A stretch of DNA of 64,000 nt from Whalleya microplaca (taxonomy: Eukaryota > Ascomycota > Sordariomycetes > Xylariales > Xylariaceae). Made by a program: the position numbers and the translations under genes. Below are positions 45,701-56,800 of this stretch, in pieces. Each line of letters starts with the position of its first letter. The stretch's first letter is position 1. The DNA lies in NCBI GenBank assembly GCA_022497155.1, contig MU385782.1, positions 1 to 64,000 of the forward strand, written 5' to 3'. The notes under the pieces were generated by a model. It was not told the DNA's origin, searched no databases, and was given only the letters and a program-made list of their open reading frames with translations.

Positions 45701-46740
45701 ATGTAGCTTCTATCCAAGAGTTGCATCGCTTAGGAGCGGCATCCGTCCCTGTCCTAATTTAGGCAAACCCCAATTCTCGTCTAGAAGCTACTGGCTCTGG
45801 CTTGCCCAACGACTGCAATTCAAAGAAAGGCCAATTACAGTTCGCAGAGCGGACCTAGACCCCTTACTAGACAGTACACTATAACAGTAGTTGTCTTGTC
45901 ATGATCCTTTTAAAGATCGTATCGACCTTATCATTGGACTATCGATACCCGGTGCCTCAAGCTGGCCGGCCTCCGTGTACTTACTTACATGTAGTATTGT
46001 GCCCGGTAATACCGTTTTCAACGTTGCGCCGCCTACTTCAAGCCGAACTTCAGCCCGAAGATAGGTATAAGTGTAGGTAGGACTTGGCTGGTGTGGAGAG
46101 GAAGGAAAAGAGGGCATAAGACCAGGCAGGCAGCCAGTTGGTTTTTGAGGGGTAAAGAAAATAAAGTTCCGTCTGAACGGCTCAAGAGGTTGCAATTGCA
46201 TGTCAGACTCAACTTGCAGTGCTTACCTCAGGTAAAGTACTTAAGGTAGTGAATACCTACCCATGCACCTTGTTCACGTTCCTGCAAGAAAGAGGGCTAA
46301 GTTTAGAACGTTGGGACGCCCTGCTAGTCCCACGAAACTCTGCATGCCTCCCCATTCGTTAGTGGCATCCTTTCCAAGCTGCCCGAATACTAGCGCCCAT
46401 CTTCGCCATAATCTCGATCTTCCGTTATTGCTACTTCAAAGCTGTTATTTACCACTCTAAGGAAGCCAAAGTGTAGTGTAGCACGTCACTTACCTTTTGT
46501 GGTTTTTCCTTTAACTAGGTGGAAAAGAACCGTTCTGTCCCACGAGCCTTGGGCGCCGTTCACATCTTCTCCAACGCTGGTCTCCGAATGCGCAAACGTC
46601 CTTCGATGCAGACTTCTGCCCCGGGCGCCGAGGAAAAAGGACTACGAAATCGTACCACGTTGCCGGCGCATTGTGCACATTGCTAATTTCCCACTTGGCG
46701 GTTGATCGATATCCGGGTTTTGCGAAGCTCCGTAGTCAAT
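42775..46740. other. 4-kb gene-poor region
   Basis: Only short ORFs on both strands, with many short acctaggtac-type motifs and no coherent splice model. The right end is the promoter and leader of the bZIP gene. Confidence 0.5.
46588..46686 (+). promoter_or_regulatory. 32-codon upstream ORF before the bZIP gene
   Basis: ATG at 46588 opens 32 codons ending TAA at 46684-46686, 54 bp before the main ATG at 46741. uORFs before ATF/CREB and GCN4-type factors often control translation under stress. The transcript start is unknown, so the uORF is only a candidate. Confidence 0.45.
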
Positions 46741-48036
46741 ATGGAGGAACCACCAAACTTCTTCAGCTACAGTCTCCAGGATGACGAGGGCAACGATTAT
46801 GATATCTTCGATGGTCAGGGTACAGGCAACCAGGACGATGTTCAACAGGATCATCCATCTGGGCCCTACACAGACGCTTTTCCCGCCGATGCATCTCCAG
46901 CCCAGAATCACCCGTCAGATCCCTTAGCATTAGCCACGCTTCCTGTTCAGGCACCAACGAGCCCCTCAAGACGCCGCTTCGCAGCTCACAATGCGAGGCG
47001 CCAATTGCCATCATCCCGCGCCAATTCCGTCAAGTTTGAACCCCCTGGCCTGTCAAGCGGATCTTCGGCAACCCCAGAAACGCAGTCTTCGCAACAGATC
47101 ATTACGCCTGAGGGCCTGCCTACAAATCAGGACCACCAACTGCAGCATGTGACTGAAGTCGGTGAGCTTCCTCCGTCCGGTCCGCCCGCCAAAAGGAGGA
47201 GATCGCGGATGCAGAAGGCCAAGGGAAATGTGGACCCCCATGAAGACGAAGCCAACCGACACCGGTTCCTAGAGCGGAACCGCGTTGCTGCAACTAAGTG
47301 TCGCCAAAAGAGAAAAGAGTGGGTGTCCGACTTGGAGGAAACAAGGTTTGGCTTGGAAAGTCAAAACACTCACCTTCAGATAGAGGTCAGTAAGCTTAGG
47401 CTGTTCATCAAGACTGGGTCGGTCGGGGAGTAGTCCGACCCTGAAGCCTACTCCGGGGGGATCCAAGCCTTGGCTTACCCCCAGACACATTCCCGTTCCC
47501 TCGCTGAAGCCGCAGAATAGAGTGGATACTGACTTTCAGCCGTGAAATAGTACAGCAGTCTGGTGAGCGAAGTGTGCCAGATCCGCGCCCAGCTGATGAC
47601 GCACGCCAGCTGCAATGACCCCAACATCGACAAGTGGATAGAAAATGAAGCAAAGAGATTTGTTCTGAGAGCCGGCGAGCAATACGACCAGATGTTGGCC
47701 AATTTCGATCCCTCACCGGGACTACATCTTCGACAGGAGAGCTCATCCTCTGCTTCGCAATATCCAGCGACCGGGTCTGGTCTGATCAGCCCAACGACTC
47801 CGCCACACAACGGCAGCTTTTCGTTCCCTCCACAAGGAACCGCGTTGCCAACCTCACCCATGTTCTATCGTGGGGATATGCCGAATATGCCAGGCAAGAC
47901 TCCTGTCTCGGCCGAACAGACAGCATATGATGGGCCGGAGCTGATGCCGAACCCGGCGACCGAAGATACCACGGACTACGACGGCATGCCAATGACGGAC
48001 CACCCATTCCAGCACCCTGCCATGCCTCAAGGGTGA
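46741..48036 (+). CDS. ATF/CREB-family bZIP transcription factor
   Basis: Exons 46741-47385 and 47551-48036 give 376 residues. The 165-nt intron (GTCAGT donor, ctgac branch, atag acceptor) lies inside the leucine zipper, and splicing keeps the heptads: L198, L205, L212, then L219 and I226 from exon 2. The basic region is 173-194 (RHRFLERNRVAATKCRQKRK, then EW), preceded by a basic PAKRRRSRMQKAK. An acidic N-terminus and a Pro/Ser-rich C-terminus surround it. A conserved Cys/His patch follows the zipper (LMTHASCNDPNIDKWIENEA), as in Atf1/AtfA-type proteins. These nuclear factors bind CRE-like sites in stress, conidial and metabolic regulation. Whether it is AtfA, AtfB or another member cannot be settled here. 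Confidence 0.9.
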
Positions 48037-50464
48037 ACGGCTCTCATATAATCGGAGGGACTGCCTCGTCACATGGCATATAGCCGTGTACTAGAACGCA
48101 TTAGCTATTCTCACAACCTCGCAAACGCTTCCCCCTTTCAAAGGTCACCTTGGTCTCCATTAATGTGGGCATCGATGACCTGCTTTTTGACGAACACGGA
48201 ATCCAACGTGTCGTGACGGCGTTGATCGGATCTCCGGTATAGACATATCCTAAAATTATTCTGGGCCAGTTGTTTTATACCCCAAAGGACACGCTCGGGC
48301 GGGCTATTTGTGAGGTGGTTAATTACCGAGCTAATAACGAGAAACATGAAGCCTAATGGTTGGGGACATATTGCTAAAAATTGCTATTTTGTTTCTCTCC
48401 CTCTCTCTTTCTAATAATAGGGGGGAGGGCTGAGTGAGGGTTATATGGCGTCGGGGAGAAAGAACAGAAAGGGAACGCTTGACTGAGTCGCGTCATCCAT
48501 CGAGGGTAAAGAAAAACGAGGGACTCGATAAGAGCAAACGTGATGATCAACTCGGTCCAACCGTCCGTCTCCGCAAGGCCGGATGTGGAATTGCTATGTA
48601 GCAGAAAAATAATTCATGACCGATGGGTTGCTGCCGTTGGGAAAGGGGGGGTCTCGCCCTAGTTAATTTAAAAGGCACCTGAGGATCAATATCATCAACA
48701 ACAACATAAGGAAAACAATGAAATACTTTTTCCCAAAACTTGTTTTTCTCTTTTTTCTTGGTTCCAGACCAAGTTTTTTCCACAATCAATCAAGATTTCG
48801 ATGTGCTGTGCCGTGTAATTTGTGTGGACTACTTTTGATTAGTAGTATCGTGACAAGGGACCCTACCTGCTTTCTAGGCTGGATAGGCTGCGTTCTAGAA
48901 CGCGCCTCGAGCCGGTCGAGATCGTTGACACCATGGAGGGCCGCCCACAACCTACCCCTGACTTCGCTTGCAGACCCCCGTGGCCCGGCTGCCAAGACCA
49001 GCCTTGGGGGGTCGCGCCCGGAGGTCCGTCGTACCAGCCCCTCGGACACGCCGATCTAGACCAGCGGAGCCTATGTAGAACGGACCAACTTTTATATCAA
49101 CATCCTACCACCTACCTACACTTACCTACCTAATGTTTAAAGCAAGTAAGTTGGATCGGTCTCCCGCTCTTCGCGGAGTTGGCGTGCGTTAGGTAGGTAG
49201 ATAAAGGGGCCCCTCTCCTTGCATACTTGTTGCTTTCTTCTCTTTTTTTCTTTACCCAACACACCCCCGTCGTGGGCTTTTTGAGTGAAGATCGTCCGTG
49301 ACGTGATACCCAGGGGGGTTTGGGTTCCCGATCGGCACGGTTCGGACTTCGATGCGTTTCGAGGCCCGCCCTCCTGGGAGGTATGCAGCATTACGGAATA
49401 ACATCGACTCTGGGCAGCTAATGCAGACTTCAGCAAGCCACGTTCAGCCTATCGCGCGCCCGGGAGTGGTTGAATACTCGAGGAGCTGGAGTGACCTTTG
49501 GAAGAATAGACATAGATAAAAAGTAGTAACAATACCACACCCATACGTAGTCTGCAGAGCAGAGAGGCGTGCATGTGGTTGCTTTAGAGAGGTATATATG
49601 AAGTAGGTATATAGGCACCACCTGTGTAAATCCACACACATACCACATCATAACGTCAGAGTCAACTCCGGTACGACTAACTAGGCAGGCAGAGGTGTGT
49701 GTGCGCGCGCGCCTCGCTCCCTTTTTCTTTAATTATTGCAGATGCGGCTATTTGTTCGCTCGGGTACCATTCCTCTAGACATAGGTAGTAGTTGGCTAGG
49801 TACTATACCTATGTTTCATCAATGACTTCACATCCCCTACGTGTCCGTGTCTATCACGACCCACCCGATGGAACTGGCCAATTCTTCAACGTTTTTTTTG
49901 AACCTTCTTATTTTCACTTTTTATAACCGCTTATAGCTTTTATTCCTCTTTCTTTATCTTGTTATCCATAGCCAATATCTTGATATCGCTCTTACGATGT
50001 TGCATGATACCTCCTCGGGGTCCAGATGCTATGGTACGAGGGGGTGGTAATACCGACGTCATGGTCCTGATTGCTCCGTCGATCGAAGGATTCAGCGCCG
50101 GCGGCGCGGCGATCTGGCCGCTTTGGGCACATTGGGTCTAATTAATAATTCCTGTGGGCTGTTCGGGGCTTGGATTTCACCCTTTAACCTACAAAAACAG
50201 GAAAATATATCATATATCGGGGTTATGTAATCTCTAAGTTTCGGAGTTGAACTACTTTCCGCAGACGTGCTTGAAAGAAGAGCTAGTACGCGTTCAACAA
50301 TTACCGCTTGGTAGGATAGATTTTGAGGATAGCAACACTTCTGGGGTTCTACTAGGTAGGATATAATTCACATCTAGTTGCACAAATATACATTGTGTTC
50401 AGGTAGCATACAGATAGGCACTTGTAGACTGTAAAGCCTTGAGATCCCCGAGGTGCATTAAGGT
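48037..50464. other. 2.4-kb gene-free region
   Basis: Downstream of the bZIP gene and downstream of uL4m. Only short ORFs occur. There is a small alternating gtgtgtgtgcgcgcgcgc tract at 49695-49712 and pyrimidine-rich stretches. No gene is supported. Confidence 0.5.
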
Positions 50465-51577
50465 CTATTCAACCAGCACCTCGCCGCTCTGCGGCGTCCG
50501 CGGCAAAGCGGCATTAGCAACGAACACCCTCGTGACCAGATCGCTCTGATGGCGCTCGATCATCTCCAAGAGCGCAGCCCTCTCGACGACCAAGCGGCCC
50601 GTCTCCAGGAGGTCCTTGACATCGACATCCTCGACGTCCTTGGCGCGGCCATAATTCGGCACCAGGTCCAGGGCGCCGAACAGCAGCTTCCTCTCGTCCG
50701 TAGTAATAAACGTGCTCCTCCCGTTCCGCTTCCCCCACTCGTTGGCCTCGAGCACCTGGCGGACCCAGGTGGCCTTGAAGCCCTCGCGCAGCTCGCGCGG
50801 CATGCGCACGCCGTCGTCGACGGCCTTCCAGTCGGCGAGGATGGCGCGGAAGGCGGCGGGCAGGGGCAGCTCCATGCCGTCGTCGCAGACGACGAGCTCG
50901 CCGCGGCGGTAGCGGTAGGAGAGCGCGGTGCGCCAGGCCAGGTCGTAGACCTTGCGCGTCAGCTTGGTCCCGAAGTCGCGCGGCTTCGGCCCGAACGTCT
51001 TGCCGCCGCCCCGCAGCATCGGCGACTGCTTGTTGCCCAGGCGCGCGCGCCCCGTGCCCTTCTGCGGCCGGATCTTGCGGTGCGACCCGTGCACCTCCCA
51101 CCGCGTCTTCGTCGACGCCGTCCCCTGCCGCGTGTTGTCGCCCTCGTACACCACCGCCTGGTGCAGGATGTCGCGGCGCAGCGGTAGGTGCAGGTGCTTT
51201 GCTGACCAGGACTCGAGGCGCTGCGGCTCGTAGTATGGGAAGGAGAAGATGGTTAGGGGGACGGTGGTGGCTGTGAGGTGGGTTAGCGGTGGTGTGTCTG
51301 AGGGAGAGGTTCCGTGGGCGCATACCGGGTCTCCAGAGTTCGCTGGACGTTGGGTATGCATCTACTACTGTTGTGATATTGGGCAAAGGGGCTTCGGTGG
51401 CCATTGACCGTGTGAATGTCGCTGAGGGTAATCGAAGCTATTCTCATCAGCGATGCTTGACTTGATTTGGTTGTCGATAGGAATCAGACATACAGAGGCA
51501 GCTTCTCTGCAGGTCTGTGACGATAGGCTAAGGCCCCTCAAGGCCTCATTGAGACCCCTAGCACCTCTTGTCGCCAT
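50465..51577 (-). CDS. YML6: Mitochondrial large-subunit ribosomal protein uL4m
   Basis: Exons 51577-51494, 51437-51326 and 51270-50465 give 333 residues. Introns are 56 and 55 nt (GTATGT and GTATGC donors; the second has a gctaac branch site). The first 45 residues are Arg/Ser-rich (MATRGARGLNEALRGLSLSS ... LRLPSATFTRS), a mitochondrial targeting sequence. The core is bacterial L4-like: RRDILHQAVVYEGDNTRQGT, STKTRWEVHGSHRKIRPQKG, TGRARLGNKQSPMLRGGGKT, FGPKPRDFGTKLTRKVYDLA. The protein lines the exit tunnel of the mitoribosome. The next gene, transcribed divergently from 51970, encodes another mitoribosomal large-subunit protein. Confidence 0.95.
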
Positions 51578-51969
51578 CGTCTGAACGGGTTGACAACGGC
51601 TTCGACAGTGTAAGTGCAATGGGGCCGTGATTGCGATGGGACGGGATCGTTTTGACGATGGCGGGACCTCAGTTGATAGCGCCCCCGGAAAATTTATTGC
51701 AGAGGGCACTACAGGTGGGCGTCTACAGGTGGGTGTCGGGCTGGCAGGTGTCGGGCTGGCAGGTGTCGGGCTGGCAGGTGTCGGGGGCGGAAGGGTTTGG
51801 CTGCCGACTGGGATTTTTATCGAGTGGGATTTACCGACTGTACGTACCTAATTTATAGTGGGTCACGACAAGAGCTTCAAAAAGTTCCGTCTCGAAATGC
51901 TTTTTACATGCAATTATACGGAATACACCCCCATTGACATCGCCCCGACAAACCTCGACACCGCCCGTC
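51578..51969. promoter_or_regulatory. Bidirectional promoter of two mitoribosomal protein genes
   Basis: Only 392 bp separate the start codons of uL4m (minus) and mL38 (plus), so they very likely share control. The interval contains a 15-bp minisatellite (tgtcgggctggcagg, three full copies plus part, 51734-51785). Confidence 0.65.
51734..51785. repeat. 15-bp minisatellite, ~3.5 copies
   Basis: tgtcgggctggcagg repeats perfectly at 51734, 51749 and 51764, followed by a partial copy. It lies in the shared promoter of uL4m and mL38. Confidence 0.9.
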
Positions 51970-53838
51970 ATGTCGAGCTGCCAGAGGGTCGCAAGACCTC
52001 TAGTGCAGTCCCTCCGACACGAGCGTATCCTGCAGAGCACATCTCAGTTCTCGCGGTCTTTTTCGAAGACTGCATCGCGGCGGGATGAAGAGACCACGAC
52101 TACAACTCCGCCCACAACGCCTGCAACACCTACGCCGCCGCCCTCGAAGAAGTCAATGGAGCAGCTCGAGGCCGCAGCCAATGCCAAGGCAGAGGAGGCG
52201 AAGCGGCTGCGCATGCAGGAGCGATTGCTGAACCGGGAGACCACGACGGCGCACTGGGCCGAGCGGAAGCTGATGCGCATGGGCGCGCCGCCGATCGGAT
52301 CCCGCCGTCGTCGAGCGGCGCTGCGGACGTCGGAGAACGTGCCCTTCGAGCAGCTGCCCTACCAGTGCTTCCAGGAGGCGCGCAAGGTGCTGCAGGAGGA
52401 CCGCCAGGAGAAGCTCAGGGCCATTGCGAAGGAGATGGGCAAGATCAAGCGGCTCGAGGACACCCCCGCGGAAAAGCTGCCCGGCGGCGAGCCCAAGAAA
52501 CAACGGCGCCTGGCTAGCATGAGGGACTATCTGGAGCAGCTGAAGATCCTCGCCGATATCAACGATCCAGTTGTCAAGCGGAGATTTGAGGACGGCCTTG
52601 GTAAGTGTTGCATTTTCACATTTTGTCGGTCCTCTGTATAGCCTCATTAGTTGCGCTTGGATTTACAAGTGTTTTTTTTTTTTGCGCTGCTGTGATGGGG
52701 GCTTTTCCCCACGTTGCTTTGACCAAATTGGGGGTCCGCCTTCAAGTCGGGCTTATAATACGATTTAAGCAAATGGTATATCACATACGACCATAGGACA
52801 CAGAAAACTCGGCATCCCGTCCGCTCTGCCCTAGATAAGCTGTGTACCGCCGGATTAGTAGTTGGGTCGGTGACGACCAGCGAATCCCCGGTGTTGTATG
52901 CTTTTTGTCTTTTTATTTTACTTATGTTTTGGTCTTTTCTTATTTTTGCACTGGTAACATATTGAAATTATGGATGCTCCCGTGTTTATTCTTTATTATA
53001 TTCTGCATTCTCGTAGTATGGCAATACTAATAATTGTATAGGGGACATGAACAAGCCAGTCTACCGTTACCTCGCGGAACGCAAATGGCGTGGTCAACCC
53101 TACAAGCTGATCACACAACGTGTGTCACAGCTGAACATTGTTCCCGACGTGCTGCCCACCTTTGACCCCGTCGTGGACGTCCAACTCTACTTCCGCCGGA
53201 TCAAGGTGCCGCCCGGCGCCATCCTGGACTCGCGCGTGACGGAGGTGCCGCCGCGCCTGCGCGTGCAGGTCTTCAACCCGGGCGAGCGCCTCGTCTCCGT
53301 CGCGGTCCTGGACTCGGACGTGCCCAACGCCGAGACGGACTCCTTCGAGCGCCGGTGCCACTACCTGGCGGCCAACGTGCCCATCGCGCCCGACCAGCCC
53401 TCGCTCCCGCTCGGCAAGGCCAACAAGGAGACGCAGCTGGCGGTCCCCTGGCTGCCCGCCTTCTCGCAGAAGGGCGCGCCCTACCACCGCCTGTCGGTGT
53501 TCGTGCTCGAGCAGAAGCCGGGCCAGACGATCGACGTCGCGCGCCTGCGCGAGCTGTACGGCGCGCGCGACGGCTTCAGCATCAAGAGCTACCGCGACAA
53601 GTTCGGGCTGACGCCCGTGGGCTTCAACATCTTCCGCACGGTGTGGGACGAGAACACGGCCGGCGTCATGGAGCGCGCGGGCGTTCCCGGGGCGGATATC
53701 GAGTTCAAGTTCAAGCGCGTCTACTCGCTCAAGGGCGAGCGCAAGGCCCGCGGCTGGGAGGCCAAGCACTCCAAGCCCAAGTACCGCGGCCTGTGGAAGT
53801 ACAGCAAGAGGATCTACGGGCTCAACAAGAGGCGCTAG
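51970..53838 (+). CDS. MRPL35: Mitochondrial large-subunit ribosomal protein mL38 (MrpL35, PEBP fold)
   Basis: Exons 51970-52600 and 53042-53838 give 475 residues. ATG at 51970 begins a basic, Ser-rich mitochondrial presequence ([20 protein letters not shown]). A charged helical region with [20 protein letters not shown] and the phosphatidylethanolamine-binding-protein-like domain follow ([76 protein letters not shown]). The fungal mitoribosome uses this protein in the central protuberance, which lacks 5S rRNA. The intron is 441 nt, far longer than its neighbours, because a nuclear 5S rRNA gene sits inside it. Exon 2 is exceptionally rich in GC-ending codons. Confidence 0.92.
52783..52901 (+). 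rRNA. 5S rRNA: 5S ribosomal RNA, nested in the mL38 intron
   Basis: About 119 nt match the fungal 5S layout end to end: start acatacgaccatagg, then cccgtccgctctgcc, then the internal-control-region-type sequence ggattagtagttgggtcggt, gacgaccagcgaatcccc, and end gttgtatgc. Helix I pairs catacgac with gttgtatg. The inner helix pairs gacacag with ctgtgt, replacing the pair found in common fungal 5S by compensatory changes, which argues for a functional or recently functional copy. A T-rich Pol III terminator follows directly (ctttttgtcttttt). Dispersed single 5S genes are the rule in Pezizomycotina. Exact ends are ±2 nt. Confidence 0.93.
52902..52915 (+). terminator. Pol III T-run terminator of the 5S gene
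   Basis: Two runs of five T separated by gtc follow the 5S 3' end at once, as expected for RNA polymerase III termination. Confidence 0.75.
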
Positions 53839-53863
53839 TAGATGTTGTTGTGGTGGTGGTGGT

Positions 53864-53884
53864 GGGATTGGGATTGGGATTGGG
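53864..53884 (+). other. Canonical G-quadruplex motif in the mL38 3' UTR
   Basis: Four GGG runs (53864-53866, 53870-53872, 53876-53878, 53882-53884) are separated by identical ATT loops. They start 25 nt after the mL38 stop codon on the coding strand, preceded by a GGT repeat. The unit is GGGATT, not the telomeric GGGTTA. Confidence 0.85.
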
Positions 53885-56800
53885 ATTGAGGTTCATGTGG
53901 TAGGGGTGGGTGTATATCTATATCATGTGTACGAAGAAATAAAGAGACGAAAGATGATAGACGTACTACTAGGATCGTGCCTGTGATCTTGTGTATAATG
54001 CAATACATACTTTCAACTCAAAGCGTAAGAGCTTGTTCTGTCTTCTGTTCTGCTTGAGTGTGGGGAGGTTTCTCTTGCTTCCTGAGAATAGGTCCCTCGT
54101 CTTGGTATGATACATGTAGAAAGGGGCTAGCTAACACTCCCCGCTCGTCGTCTTTGTCTCGGGTATATTAATTCCAGGGACTAGGTGATCGGCGCAAAGT
54201 CTAACATCTTGCATAGGGACGACGTCTTGCTTGTCTGAAATTCCAAATCATAGTCTCATTCCAGAGACAATGGTTTATTAATAGTATATACTATACTATA
54301 CCTCCGCAACATGCTCAGGTACTCACATACCACAACTTGAAAATAGTTTAATCACCCTCCGCTCTCCACAGCTCGGTCACAAATGTAGACAGGATTGTCC
54401 TTTTCTCGGCCCGGTTCATGTCGCTGCTGCTCGGGGAAATTGTTGTAGATTTTGAGACTTGAAGACTTGTTTGCTAAGTATCGGCGCCGAGAATAGAGTG
54501 TTCTGCAGAAGGGAATGTTTGCTAAGAGCGCAAAGCTTATCTCCACCGTTGGGTATCTTTGGATGACAGCAGTCATGTATATGATGCGGCCATTCATGCA
54601 GTGATGTCCTGTATAGGACGGAGTGTACTTGCGGAGAATGTAAGTAACGTTTCATTGTGTTCTCTTACTACAAATCGTCGAAATGCAATTCTGTAAGTAG
54701 GTGTAAACAAGATATCCATTATAGCAAGTATTATAGTCAAAGCTTGAACCGTGTTCCTCCTTTTTGCCTGTTCCAAGTTAATGTTAAGTTTTTTACTATT
54801 TCGATCTATTTGATGAGTTTAGTTTATTGAGTTTAAAGGCAGGACAAATGTAATGGTGAACCATGCAGTGCAATTGAAAGGTGTATCATGGTCCTCCCAG
54901 CATGGAATGTCCTAGAGGTGCTATCTATATGGATGGACCGGTAGGTCCACCATGTCAGGGACAACAAATGTTTAAAGAAATCCCTTATTTCCTACACTAT
55001 AATAACTACATCATGTCTTTCTCATACGATTAGTTATGCCTCGCTCGTAAAGAAAACAAGTTAGCCGCGTTGCTTCAAGGAGTATGCAACATCGCATCCC
55101 TTTCATCATGATAGTTCTCCAGGTTCAAAGGAATAAGCCCTCAGATTGCCTGAAGCTCACATGAATATTTGCCTTCAACTAGCTGGTTACAAGCGTGCGC
55201 TCCCTATGAGTAGAGCCTCACTAGCATAACACAGCACTTTTCTTGGGAGGGACTATGGTCGATGATCTCTAATATCCATAAAAGACACTCCATACTCCAC
55301 GACTATGAATAGGGGCAGTTACGTACGTAGCGTATGGACCCTTTAAGTTGAGGCGTCAATATTATCGCCTAGAGAGTATCTAATATTAAATATTTTCATT
55401 ATGTGGACGAGCATATTAATCTCGAAACTTAGGAATGGAAACATGCATGCTGGCTTGACCGCCTGGCAGGCGGTCCATGCAATAGAGTTGCCACAGTCCC
55501 TACAACTCCTTATCATAAAATCTCCACATCCTTTTTTACAACACTTATTATAATGATGGACCCCTTTTCCCATGATAATAAGGTAGAGTATTCAAAGATC
55601 CATTTAGCAATATAATGAATATTAGTAGAGTAGTTACGACGAGTGCTCGGGGCATTAAGATAGACAAGATACATAGATTCTTGCTTTTCGTCATTATAAA
55701 GGAGTCAACAGGCATGGAGTATGAGGTTGGGCTGCAAATGATAATATACAAAAGGTCTAACCAGCACATATGACTGAAGACTTCGTTTTCATAGCTCCTA
55801 TCAAATCTAGGGCGATTCTTGCCTCTCTCGGCCAGGTCAGAGCCTCTGGCTGCTCATAAAATTGTCGAGCCGTAGTGCATACCAGAAACTCGAAATGAGA
55901 CACGACGACCAAAGATTCCAGTTGATAGCAGAGCCACCCATAGCGACGGATCATCTAGGACCTCGACTGTGTCGATAAGCTTGAGGAGTCCTAGATCTTG
56001 GCGATAGCGGCACGGCAGGACGTGCTCTCTGTGCCGTCGACCTCGCCGCCGCAGGACGATGAGTATCTATTTCCGTGCCAACAATGTGACACCTGTTTCA
56101 CCGCTCATGATGCGACGCGATGGACTTTGTAACAAGTCTCATACCACCCCCCATAACTGAATGATGCGAACCGTAGATACCTTCACGTTGAAGTTTTTCA
56201 TACATCTTTTCGGAACATGCTGACACTAGACAGCTTCGCCCAACGGAATCCCCCTTGAGTTGCTTTGCTATAATTCTTCATTGCTGGCGCTTTCTCGGTG
56301 CTGAGAGTCAGCAGACCACAGAACCCCAGCCAACAACTACGACAACGTGGCTCGAGGGGGCACAGACCGTCAGCAGTGAGGGTATCGTGGCGCGATCTGG
56401 AAATGCAAATGCAGAGCTGACCGCTTGAACCCCGCCAATATGAAATCTCGCGTCAATAGTGTGTAAGGGGCGAAATTTCCCAGTAGCGATGGCGGTGTAA
56501 AATGTTAGCAGCATCACACAACGTTAACCTAGGTAGCTAGCGAACTACGAGAGAACGGCCCGATATTTCGTCCAACCTTTATTTCTAGCGCCCCAAAGGT
56601 CTCCCTTACCCAAAGGGAGAAAAGACATACATTAGCGACGGTATACAATGGCTGTCTTAATGCGGCCGCGTGCCCGTGGGATCTCGGGGAGGCTTAAACC
56701 CCAGATGCCAGAGATCCTTCTGCTGACAAGATCCCTAGCGCTCGAGGTGCGATTGGGAGAAAAGTCCCCGTGACGGCTCGGCGTTAGTAGCTATGTAAGC

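Noticed and set aside
50549..51187. 212-codon plus-strand ORF
   Set aside because: Antisense shadow of the GC-rich uL4m exon. No family resemblance.
53125..53769. 214-codon minus-strand ORF and an overlapping plus-strand frame (53355-53903)
   Set aside because: Shadows of the GC-rich mL38 exon 2.
53860..53890. Possible interstitial telomeric repeat
   Set aside because: The unit is GGGATT, whereas fungal telomeres are TTAGGG (GGGTTA). Only four copies are present.
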